Shown piece by piece: positions 54,766 through 64,000 of a stretch of DNA of 64,000 nt. Positions within the stretch are counted from its first letter, which is position 1, and each line of letters opens with the position of its first letter. Source of the stretch: Rheum nobile. Its lineage: Eukaryota; Streptophyta; Magnoliopsida; Caryophyllales; Polygonaceae. Both the position numbers and the translations under genes were made by a program. Below the pieces are notes generated by a model. That model was given only the letters and a program-made list of their open reading frames with translations. It made no database searches and was not told the origin of the DNA. Where the stretch lies: positions 2,790,001-2,854,000 of the forward strand of contig WOAB01000689.1 in the NCBI GenBank assembly GCA_027886185.1. Reading direction: 5' to 3'.

Positions 54766-57097
54766 ATGTCAAAACAACAACAAGAAATAAAGGATATTAC
54801 GGGTACCCGAGGGAATTATGAGCTAAAGGTTCGAGTAATTTGATTGTTTAAAGTTCCAAAGAAAGAAGATCGTACGCAATACAGTACAACTGAAATCATT
54901 TAATGGATGAAAAGGTATTAATTTTAAGTTATTTAATAATTTGTATTTAATATATAAAAATTGTTTGTCTAATATTTATATAGCACTAACACATATTTCT
55001 TATTGTCTCAAGGGTGAGAAAATTCATGGAGTCATTAAAGAAGCTTTTATGGTGAGTTTTGCATTATTAGAGGAAGGAGGTGTATATTTGATTTCAAACT
55101 TTGGAGTTGCTCTTTATGATATACCTTTCAAGTTCTCTAATCATAAATACAAGATAATATTTTATCGCAACACTACAATTAAGCGGAGTTCATCAATTTC
55201 TATTCCTATTCATGGATTCAAATTCGCTGATTTTGAAAAAATCCTCGACGAGTCACTGGATCAAGTATATCTGTATGGTTAGTAAATCTTTCAATTTATC
55301 ATTTGTTATATTATAACAATTACTATTTCAGTAGGTTTAATATTTTATTTTACACATAATAGTAATTATTGTGTAGATGTTATTGGTCAATTGGTTAGAA
55401 TTGGAGACAACATTGTTACCTTTACTAACAGGAACGGAAAAGAGGGTAAAAAGATCAATATACAATTGATGGATACAAGGTATTTATTTATTTTTTGAAA
55501 TTCTCCATGGTAATAAAATTTAATATGTAATTTTATATTCTGTTGTTTTATATTCGTAGTTATTTTATATTGTATAATATTGCAGGGATAATGTCATCAA
55601 TTGTACATTATGGGATGATTATGCCGAATTATGTCGTCCATTTGTTGGGGCTTCTGCTCAGAATTTCGTCGTAGTTATTATACAATTTGGAAAGCTGGGA
55701 AAATGGAATAATACACCTAATTTGTCAAATGGTTATTATGGCACAAGGATTTATTTTGATGATGATAGCGTATGTGAGATTGCTGAATTTAAGAAAAGGC
55801 AATATTATTATTATTACATAAAATATGGTGTAGTTTAATATCCATTATCGTGATATTTATTTTTTAATTATCCTATACTATTTGTCTTTATATTGTAGTT
55901 TCTCAAAAAAAGAATGCTCAAAAGGTGGCCAAAGTTGTGTACAATTGACAAATGAGTCGTCCTACTCCCAAGCCGACCTTTTCTTAAACGTGAATGATAG
56001 AAAAACTTTAGATGAACTCTACGAACATCTTCACGATCGGGGAACGGTTAGTTCAAAATTGTACAATTGCTTATTATGTGTTAATAAATATTATTCAAAT
56101 TTATGTACATTATCTTACATATTTATATATAATATAAACTATAGGTTCTGCAAGCTATTACTCTTGCCACCATTGATCATATTGAAGATTCCTACGGATG
56201 GTACTATAATTCTTGCAAACGTTGTAAAAGTAAGGTGCAATCGCAAGAGGAAAAGTTTTGGTGTAAAAAATGTGAAACTTTGGTTAACTATACAGTCCCT
56301 AGGTACATAATTCTTCATAAAATTATGTCATTTAAATTCAGATATTTTAATGTTTGTACATGATATTGTAGTTGTTTTCTTATATGCAGATTTAGTGTTC
56401 AAGTTAGTGTTATAGACGGATCTGGTACCGCTCAGTTCACTATATTTGATAGGGAAATTTCACAAATCTTGAAGAAAACTGTTTCCAGCATTATCGAATC
56501 AACGGATAAGGTATATAAATATAAATCTTAATGCATTACTTATTAATTGCTGTTTTTTATTGAACTTATTTTTTTTTCCAGGATGAGGACATAAATAACA
56601 TCCCGAAAGAGTTAAATGTCTTGCTGAACAAAAAGATGTTATTTAGAGTTCTTATTTTGCAATTCAACATTAGCAGACTTCCTACACCTTCTGCATATAC
56701 TGTGATGAATATGACCGACGATACAACTCTCATTGAGAAATTTGAGCAAACGATCAAAGAATCTGAGGTATATATCGCTGAATTAAGATTATGATATTTA
56801 TGACTTAATTTATTACTAATCACAAATTTAATAAGTGTTTAATTTATTTATTGATAGGAAAATCTGGAATCGTGCACCCTAGACAATGATGTTATGTCAA
56901 AAGTTTCTTCAAATGAAATGGTTTCACCCCGTAAGCGTCGTTATATTAACATCGACGAAGATGATGAAAATGGTGAATCGGATGAAGATGAAATTACTAA
57001 AGCTGATGATTGTCCTTTAGCTAATCGTGGAGAGCACTCAAGTACCAGGAAGAGGCTTATATTCAAGAAAGTGAAGGAGGAAAAGCTAGATGAATAA
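54766..57097 (+). pseudogene. RPA1/DUF223-like gene of the Helitron
   Basis: Related to the large subunit of replication protein A, which binds single-stranded DNA through OB folds. Exons: 54,766-54,914; 55,013-55,277; 55,377-55,479; 55,586-55,798; 55,899-56,046; 56,155-56,302; 56,390-56,510; 56,582-56,767; 56,858-57,097. Exon 2 has GEKIHGVIKEAF and an OB-fold pattern (YRNTTIKR). Exon 4 has the conserved VINCTLWDDYAE. Exon 6 has a C4 zinc ribbon (CKRCKSK, then CKKCE) of the RPA C-terminal domain, and exon 7 has GTAQFTIFDRE. The protein ends in an acidic-basic tail. Exon 1 has TGA at 54,841 and an apparent frameshift near 54,900; exons 2-9 are open and in phase. The intron after exon 4 would use a GC donor. 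The gene may be dead, or may use a different first exon. Confidence 0.8.
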
Positions 57098-57329
57098 ACA
57101 ATTTCATATTAGAATTTAATTTCATTATTTCGTGTGTCCATTTTTTGTTAAGTTTAGAATGGCCCTTTTCATATAAGTTTGATGTTTATTAATTCCTCGA
57201 AGTTAGACAATTTGTTTTGATTCTATTGCAGATTTCTGGTCAATTTATATCATTGAAATTTATTTAATTTGTTTTTTCTTAATGATATTTTGTTACTTAA
57301 ACTAAATCAAAAGCAAGGGTGGATATATG

Positions 57330-57610
57330 ACTAAGGTTCTACGATACTGAAAACATGCAATACAATTAGACCATTTTTCACTTATAGGATTTATGTTCCA
57401 GGTTATGAAAACATGCAATACTGAAAACATGCAATAAACATAATATACTATTTTTCACTTATATGATTTAGGTTCCAGGTTTTGAAAACATGCAATAAGG
57501 TTCTACGATAATGAAAACATGCAATAAAACTAATATACTATTTTTCAGTTATATGATTTATGTTCCAATTACTGAAAACATGCAATAATAGTAACATACT
57601 AAGTATGAGA
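57330..57610 (+). repeat. Tandem array around GAAAACATGCAATA
   Basis: About seven copies of GAAAACATGCAAT lie in a larger unit of roughly 75 bp with ATATACTATTTTTCACTTAT and ATGATTTATGTTCCA. Non-coding. Confidence 0.75.
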
Positions 57611-58256
57611 CTAATTTTAAGAACTTAAATCTAAACGTCTAATTCTTGGCGTACTTGTATGTCTTCTGTAATTATATGCTATAACAATCCATTTATTGTT
57701 GATGATTCAGTCTGGACTGACACTCAACTGTCCTATACCCACAATAAATAATGTAGATTAGGTAACAAATTTATACAACACATAGGGCAAAACAACTTAA
57801 GTATTAAAAGATAACATATGACCTTACTGTATATATCTTCAATCCCTATACTATAATAGCTGTATTAATTGGAGGACAGATGCTAAAACCTGTTATTTCA
57901 TGTGAACAAAATTCAGTAAATTTTATTATGTTAAGTATCTATTAAATATAGTTATGGAAATTGATAAGAGGCATACCCTTAGATGATTAAGTGTCCAATC
58001 CAATTCCACATGGAAATACATCTTCAATTAAAGAAGGACAAGGTGTAGCCTATTTGTTAGGTTAAAACCTATTACACAAAATGAGGAGAAAGTGTCAAAA
58101 AAGTTATTTAACATAATGAAGCAAAATGAAATTATCTAAATTGCCTTTGCAAAATGAAGCAAAAAAGGTATTGTTTATTTTTGTGTTGTTCGATTTCTAA
58201 TGTTTGATTGTGTTAGGTATTAAAACTAAATCAATAGAGTTTAGTTATATGATTTA
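57611..58256. other. Non-coding stretch within the Helitron region
   Basis: AT-rich sequence with no recognised exon or terminal structure. Confidence 0.35.
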
Positions 58257-58261
58257 GGTTC

Positions 58262-58284
58262 TAGGGTTTAGGGTTTAGGGTTTA
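58262..58284 (+). repeat. Telomere-like TTTAGGG triplet repeat
   Basis: Three consecutive units of the plant telomere repeat (TAGGGTTTAGGGTTTAGGG) lie in an otherwise AT-rich region. Such short runs also occur as telo-box promoter elements. Confidence 0.7.
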
Positions 58285-58389
58285 GTGTCTAGAGTAGGGT
58301 ATATGATCTATGGTGTAGGGAATAGGCTTTATACAAGTGTATTAATGAATATATGAAAAACTCAGTAATGAAAAAATCAGTACACATAA

Positions 58390-58690
58390 CACATGTTAAT
58401 AAAAAATCAGTACACATAGCTCTTCATATGCACTATATAATCCTGCACTTCATGCACTGCATGTATTCATGCACTACATGTATTCATGCACTTCATATAT
58501 AGTGCACATGATCAACAAAAAAAAATCAGTAGACATAGCACTTGCATGAACACTCATGAAAATCAGTACAGACAGCACTTCATGTGCACTATATAATCCT
58601 GCACTTCATGCACTGCATGTAGTCATGCACTACATGTATTCATGCACTTCATATATCGTGCACATGATCAACATAAAAAATCAGTTGTGT
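58390..58690 (+). repeat. Duplicated block rich in CATGCAC words
   Basis: Two copies about 160 bp apart of a block containing ATGCACTATATAATCCTGCA, CTTCATGCACTGCATGTA and CATATATAGTGCACATGATC. The words TGCAC/GTGCA make it self-complementary. Confidence 0.8.
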
Positions 58691-58904
58691 TCAACAATTA
58701 CTGAACATATTTTCTGCTCACTAATTGCTGAAGTTTATATTATTCATTAGTTGTGTTCATTTAATATTAGTTGTGTTCATATGATATTATTTGATATAAA
58801 CTGAACACTAAATCAAAAAACTGTACATTAAAATTAACTAGCAAAGTTTATATTATTCATTAGTTGTGTTCATTTGGGTGCGATTATTTAACCAAACGAG
58901 ATGA

Positions 58905-59640
58905 ATGCAGAACAATTCATGTATTCTGTAGTTAATATGAATTTCCCTATAAGTATATATCATACTTACATAATATAGTATTTATATTACATGGAAACAT
59001 TATAATTTTCATATTATGCTGTAGTTAATATGAATTTCCCTATATGTATTAATCATACTTACAGAATATAGTATTTATATTACACGGAAACATTATAATT
59101 TTCATATATGTGATGATATCAGAAATTTCCTTACGTGATGAATGCAAAATTTTGTTTAAGTAAATTTAGGTCATAAAGTTGATTTATTAATTTTCTGTGA
59201 TAGTTTATAATTTAAAATTAACAAAGTATGTTGTAGTTAATATCAATTTCCCTATATGTATATACCATACTTACAGAATATAGTATTTATATTACATGGA
59301 AACATTATAATTTTCAAACATGTGATAATATCAGAAATTTCCTTACGTGATGAATGAATAATAGTTCATGTATTCTGCAGTTAATATGAATTTCCGTATA
59401 TGTATATATCATACTTATAGAATATAGTATTTATATTACATGGAAACATTATAATTTTCATATTATGCTGTAGTTAATATGAATTTCCCTATATGTATAT
59501 ATCATACTTACAGAATATAGTAATTATATTACATGGAAACATTATAATTTTCATATATGTGATGATATCAGAAATTTCCTTATGTGATGAATGCAAAATT
59601 TTGTTTAAGTAAATTTAGGTCATAAAGTTAAAGTACTGAT
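58905..59640 (+). repeat. Tandem array around GTAGTTAATATGAATTTCCC
   Basis: Five copies, near 58,930, 59,022, 59,233, 59,378 and 59,470. Each carries GTAGTTAATATGAATTTCCC, ATACTTACAGAATATAGTA and CATGGAAACATTATAATTTT. Longer versions include ATCAGAAATTTCCTTACGTG, giving a higher-order pattern. Non-coding. Confidence 0.85.
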
Positions 59641-59720
59641 TTTCTATGATAAACTATTCTATTGGTATTTTTATACTATCTCAAAATATGGACATAATTG
59701 CAAATCAAGAGTCAAGACTC

Positions 59721-59726
59721 TATAAG
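59721..59726 (+). promoter_or_regulatory. Possible TATA box for the gene at 59,804
   Basis: TATAAG within CTCTATAAGTACC, about 80 bp upstream of the start codon and just downstream of the tandem array. Confidence 0.35.
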
Positions 59727-59803
59727 TACCACATATGTTGTAATCCATCTATCACGTTCAACATTCTTAAGTTCTCCAGGATCATCATTTTATAGTATTC
59801 AGT

Positions 59804-62494
59804 ATGGTGCATCCCATTTCGCATGATGTCTCAATTCACACTGAGGTGCTTTTTCTTATAGATATTGTACCAGAAAGCCATTTTTTTAGGTTTCCAAGTG
59901 TAACACCCCCGGGCCAGTGGTGCTACAGTGCCATAATCCCGAAGGATTATAAGGCAGTGAAAGAAAAGAAAAATACAAAACATAACCCATATATAATATA
60001 TATCAAAAGCAGCACAACGGAAAATCCTGCCCAGAGTTTGAAACCACAATCAAACTTAACATACAAAAAATACCACAATTTACAAACCAAAAACCAATAC
60101 GACGAGTACAACCAAGTCAAGTCTAAAACCAAAAGAGTAGAGCCTTCGACTCCAAAACCGACGGTGATCAGGATCCTCCTTGCTGGCGCTGAACCTGCAA
60201 AGCCTGATTGACTGGGGGACCCGATACCCCAGCCAACCACGGCACGTAAACCGAAGTTAGTCAGTCTTCTTAGAAGACTATGGCAAGATTAGCCAAGCCC
60301 AAAACAGTTTCAAACATAATACAATCATTACAATATTCAACCAATTCAACCAAAAGAGTACTCAACTCTCAAACGCAAATAACTCCAACACAGCTCCAAT
60401 CCATTCCAACCCACCACCGGTGAGACTCTCATCACCTAAAACCAACTATCCGGATAGGGACGGTCTCATACCATCCAACTCCTGGTCCATAACAACATAG
60501 GCTACACCCTACGAGGTTTGGTGAGACCCTCATCACCTGACCCTTCCGACTCTGATTCAACATTTTTTTTTTGGCCCTTAACAATGTAGGCGATACCCTA
60601 CGAGGTTTGGTGAGACCATCATCACCTGACCCTTCGACCCCCAATCAACGACAATCCAACCACCACACTGACACTCAATCAAATAACACAAACGACAATC
60701 AAAATCACATAATCACACATTATCACACATTATCACATATCATCACACATCATCACACATCAACACACATCAACACACATTTCAACCAAGCAATTATATA
60801 GTCAATTAATCCAATTAAAAAAATAGCTCAAGCAACGGTAAAATTAATTACTGAATTAAAATAGGCATAAAATAATTTATAAAAATATATAAAGTTAGCA
60901 AGGATCCTCTTGCCTCAAGTCGAACCACAACGACCCCAGAGGTCTCCAAACCACTCGAACGAACCTGAGACAACAATCCGAGAAAAACCCTGGTGTTAAT
61001 TCAAATCAAATCACAACTAGAAAAACCCCCAAATTCAAACCCTAATTCATACCTTCAAAATTCCAATCGAGCAAACCCCACACAATAATCAATCCAAACT
61101 CAAATTCAGCAATACGGTCACACACTTTCCTCTTCAACTGCCCACGAAGAACAATTCAACATCAATTTGAACAACACAACATCAATTCGAACAACACAAC
61201 ATCAATTCGAACAACACAACATCAATTCAAAATTAACTCATAAGCTTACCTTGTTGACAACCAACGGTAATCACCGAGGAGGCTCCTCGTCGTCGGCGAC
61301 CCCAGCCACCACACGAACCGCAGCAGCACGAACTGCAAAATAGCACAGCAAAGGCAGCAACACGGACAACAGAACGACAGCAGCAGCAGGGGAGGAGGAG
61401 GAGGAAGAGCAGCAACGCGGTCCAAGTCGGCTCGCCGGAGAAGAACAACTCGGCTGGGCACAGGAGAAGGAGTTCGTCGGAGGAGAAGGGAGCTGGGCTG
61501 CTCGGCTGAAGAGCTCACACGGGAGAGAGAGAGAGACAACCGAATGATTTTAGGGATTAAATTCCCAAATTTCCCTTTCTCCCATTTAAGTAAAATCCTT
61601 AATTAATTTACCATTATGCCATTACTAACATCCTTGGGGTATTTCACCAAGTATCGCAAACAATTTTTACATTCGACTTTCCTTTCCAATTGATTTATCG
61701 GACGATGAACATTACATCAAATGTTCAGTGACTATGCCGAGTGATCTAGCAAATGCAACACAAAGGTATTTATTATTATACTATTTTTTGTAATTTAATA
61801 ATATTATCTGTCATTTTTTATTAATGTAATATTGTTAAAAAAAACTATTTTTTTTGTTTTACGCATGTGCAAGTTCAAAAATGCTTTGGATGAAATGAAT
61901 AAGAGATATACTCCATTCATCTATGAGAGGGATCCTATTCTATTCCCAAACATTCATATGAATGTTGCAATAAGAAATGTGGTAGGATTTTTTGGTCCAA
62001 CTCAACTCGCAAGATTTCATTCAACATTTACATCCTATAATCCTATGATGATTGTTCTTACACATGTTGAATTGGAAGAAAGTCTTCTTGAGCAAATGTT
62101 TTTACCATATGGCCATGATCACTATATACGTATTGATTCATTGTACAATAATGAACACAATTACATCACATGGCGCATCAGTGATGTAAATATATGGATT
62201 GACAGGGAAGGAAATGATTATATATTGAAATTTAATAGCAAGTTTGTTGAAGCGTGACAACTTTCATGTATTTATGAAGTGGGTAATAAAATATCCGGAC
62301 TTTTACTATGGAGTACTTTGGATGAATTTGCAAAGCTTAATCTTCTACCTTGGCAATACTTAAACGGGAGAGAGGAAGTGATTAATTTAAGTGATGAAGA
62401 AGAACAAGACAACGAAGAGGAAGGAGAAGATATTGAACAAGAAGACGATGAAGATGAAGAACCATTTGAGGCAGAAGAAGGCAATGAAGATTAG
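59804..62494 (+). pseudogene. Unrecognised gene split by a solo LTR
   Basis: I do not recognise the family. The frame starts MVHPISHDVSIHTEVLFLID and runs to the LTR target site at 59,898. Counting the CCAAG duplication once, it continues in frame at 61,652 with IANNFYIRLSFPIDLSDD and reaches a donor after AATGCAACACAAAG (61,766). A second open part (from about 61,876) has FKNALDEMNKRYTPFIYERD and ITWRISDVNIWIDREGND. A TGA at 62,255-62,257 stands where a Trp codon would fit, and the frame continues to 62,494 with LLWSTLDEFAKLNLLPWQYL and a strongly acidic tail (EEEGEDIEQEDDEDEEPFEA). The acceptor of the intron near 61,767-61,875 does not keep the frame as written. An acidic C-terminus suggests a nuclear protein, but that is only a guess. 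It is probably a Helitron passenger. Confidence 0.5.
59899..61646. mobile_element. Solo LTR, 1,748 bp
   Basis: Begins TGTAACACCCCCGGGCC and ends TTGGGGTATTTCA, consistent with TG...CA ends of long Ty3/gypsy LTRs. A perfect 5-bp duplication CCAAG flanks it (59,894-59,898 and 61,647-61,651). There is no internal region, so it was left by recombination between the two LTRs of an element. It contains short tandem runs (CACACATTATCACACAT near 60,715-60,785; CAACATCAATTCGAACAACA near 61,150-61,225) and a GC-rich part at 61,250-61,500. Open frames inside it are chance. Confidence 0.85.
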
Positions 62495-62939
62495 GGTAGC
62501 ATGAAATTTGTTTGTTTTAAACTTTTTAGATATTTACAATTTCCAATTTATTATGTTGTTTTTTTGAAACATTTAACTCTTAGTTATGTTTGCTTTAGGT
62601 ATTACATGATTATTAATGATGAGTATGTTTGTTTAAGTTTTTTTCACTTTTTATTTACTGAAGTTTGCTTTGTTAAGTCTTTTACAAGTAGGCATGATTA
62701 CTTGAATGTCAGTGCAGAATATGCTTAGAGCAGTTATAGTTTATTCCTTTTGGTGATGAAACTATTAACTTCTCCAAGCATACTCTGCACTAACTAATAC
62801 CCTCTCAATAATATGGATGTTTATGTATGATTCCTATACCAATTTTTATTTCAGAGAGATGTAATCCAACATATATAATATCTAGAAATAAGGTACCTTT
62901 ATATTTGATATTTTGTTATGAATATTTTTTATATAGAAT
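62495..62939. other. Spacer downstream of the split gene
   Basis: T-rich sequence, possibly 3' UTR of the gene ending at 62,494. No further gene seen. Confidence 0.35.
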
Positions 62940-62940
62940 T

Positions 62941-62953
62941 TAGAGAGAGAGGG

Positions 62954-63009
<56 letters not shown>

Positions 63010-63032
63010 AGAGAGATAGAGATTGCGAGAGA

Positions 63033-63101
<69 letters not shown>
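62941..63101. repeat. GA microsatellite, about 160 bp
   Basis: A nearly pure (GA)n run with occasional GG and TA interruptions; the last 60 bp are perfect. The serine/leucine frame across it on the minus strand is an artefact. Confidence 0.97.
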
Positions 63102-63340
63102 ATAAGGCCATTTATCAGACTTAGCAAATGAATATTTTATACAAAGTCTACCAATAATCCCAAATTAGGTGAGCCACCTACAAGCCCATTAATCTAATCT
63201 GTAAATTAACCCAATGAATAAATGTTTATAAAATGTCATAACTGGGCCTTGAAGCCCATTGATCGAATATGACTACTATACTTAGTATGACAGACTACAT
63301 GTAATGGCCCAATGTTTAATAATTTATCTATTCTATTAGC

Positions 63341-63930
63341 AGAGATTCGATTTTGATTAAATTTTAGCGTGTTTAAGTATTTCTATTTCACAATTAGTAT
63401 TTTCTTTCATAGGGTTCATGTATAATATCTAGGTTGCGTCTAGGGTTTATGTTAACTTCTAAAACCCTAACTTATAAGACTATATTTGCAAATCTTCTAA
63501 ATCCAGTTAAGTGTTCGTTTATATACTTATATAAATCATATGTGCTTAAAAGTCTGAATTCATAAATTATATGAACTTATAGAAATCTTTATCCAGTGTA
63601 GTTTAATTTAAAGTCCATATATGATTACCAAATCAGTTTATATATTATTAAAGTCCATATATGATTACCAAATCAGTTTATATATTATTATAAGTATAAT
63701 AAAGTTAATTCATATACTTTCCTATAATGATCGAATTTTCATGGAGTTGTATATAAGGTTTGCTTATTGTAGAGCAAGACACAATGACAAAACAAAGAAA
63801 ACTGCTGAAACCTAGAGACATTGAGCAGAGATTCGATTGTGAAGGTATTTTAGTGTGTTTAAGTATTTCTATTTCAAAATTTTTATTTTGCATCTAGGGT
63901 TCATGTATAATATCTAGGTTGCTTTCTACT
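63341..63930 (+). repeat. Direct repeats near the right edge
   Basis: A block of about 100 bp (AGCAGAGATTCGATT, then GTGTTTAAGTATTTCTATTT, then GGGTTCATGTATAATATCTA) occurs at 63,341-63,440 and 63,820-63,925. Between them a 40-bp unit starting AAGTCCATATATGATTACCA is tandemly duplicated at 63,611-63,690. No gene is seen from 63,102 to 64,000. Confidence 0.8.
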
Positions 63931-64000
63931 TTGTAAGATTACTGAAACATGTAATGAAGCTAAACTATTTTCTTTGATACAACACTACTAATAATAATAT

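Larger units (their letters stand above)
53292..64000 (+). mobile_element. Helitron, 5' end present, 3' end not found
   Basis: The 5' terminus TCTACTATATATCTACTAAA follows an A at 53,291, matching the plant Helitron rule (insertion at AT, element starting TC). The next bases, ACGCAAAGGCCCGGCTACGC and repeated CACGTGGC, resemble Helitron subterminal sequence. An RPA1-like gene, a frequent Helitron passenger, follows. No CTRR end with a hairpin was recognised before the window edge, and no Rep/helicase gene is visible, so the right limit given is only the window edge. The true element may end earlier or extend beyond it. Confidence 0.6.

Noticed and set aside
58262..58284. Interstitial telomere or chromosome-fusion scar
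   Set aside because: Only three units are present; short telo-box runs are common in plant non-coding DNA.
58390..58690. CRISPR-like array
   Set aside because: This is plant nuclear DNA; the repeats are an imperfect two-copy duplication with no unique spacers of even length.
59804..60211. Full 135-residue protein as read through the LTR start
   Set aside because: The second half is solo-LTR sequence after the CCAAG target site; only the first 32 codons or so belong to the gene.
62882..63127. Leu/Ser repeat protein on the minus strand
   Set aside because: It is the translation of a GA microsatellite.

Overview
This is nuclear DNA of a flowering plant, most likely a eudicot. The evidence is spliced genes with GT-AG introns, an eIF3j gene and an ATL-type RING-H2 gene of plant type, Ty1/copia and Ty3/gypsy retroelements, Mutator-like (MULE), hAT-like and Stowaway-like DNA transposons, and a Helitron end. 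The species cannot be fixed from the sequence. The window is gene-poor and transposon-rich. Only two ordinary host genes look intact: eIF3j (16.6-19.4 kb, + strand) and an ATL-type RING-H2 E3 ligase (52.2-52.9 kb, - strand).

Layout. 0-3.2 kb: a copia gag relic, a 34-bp perfect palindrome, a tandem repeat, a small MITE, a hAT-like element and a tRNA-derived SINE. 3.2-14.75 kb: one 11.55-kb MULE, bounded by a perfect 10-bp target-site duplication (TSD) and degenerate inverted ends. It carries a dead Ulp1-type peptidase gene (+) and a FAR1/FHY3-type transposase gene (-) facing each other, plus a captured PPR exon fragment. 15.0-19.4 kb: a MITE sits just upstream of the eIF3j core promoter. 19.8-24.6 kb: copia relics invaded by a 1.58-kb foldback MULE (arms about 735 bp, 9-bp TSD) and a short LINE. 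25.7-29.2 kb: retroelement debris and a hAT element with an 8-bp near-perfect TSD.

29.3-41.3 kb and 45.1-51.2 kb hold two members of one gene-capturing MULE family (Pack-MULE type), each with related inverted ends and a perfect 9-bp TSD. Element A carries a calmodulin-like fragment and, on the opposite strand, a fragment of an At4g28100-like (SPARK-type) GPI-anchored protein. Element B carries the C-terminal two thirds of a YUCCA flavin monooxygenase with an intron still present. Each was later split by a copia element with its own 5-bp TSD. The copia in A was itself split by a Ty3/gypsy derivative (TSD TTAGT) and scarred by a patchwork of templated filler DNA. A 565-bp MULE also sits inside the left arm of A. 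The nesting gives an explicit order of insertions.

From 53.29 kb to the right edge the sequence looks like the 5' part of a Helitron. It has a TC terminus, three CACGTG motifs, an RPA1/DUF223-like gene of nine exons with lesions only in exon 1, several tandem arrays, and an unrecognised gene that is split by a 1.75-kb solo LTR and also has one nonsense codon. Neither the helicase gene nor the Helitron 3' end is visible. No CRISPR, rRNA or convincing standalone tRNA genes were seen. Coordinates of exons, TSDs and element ends were read by eye; family names rest on recognised motifs, not on database searches.
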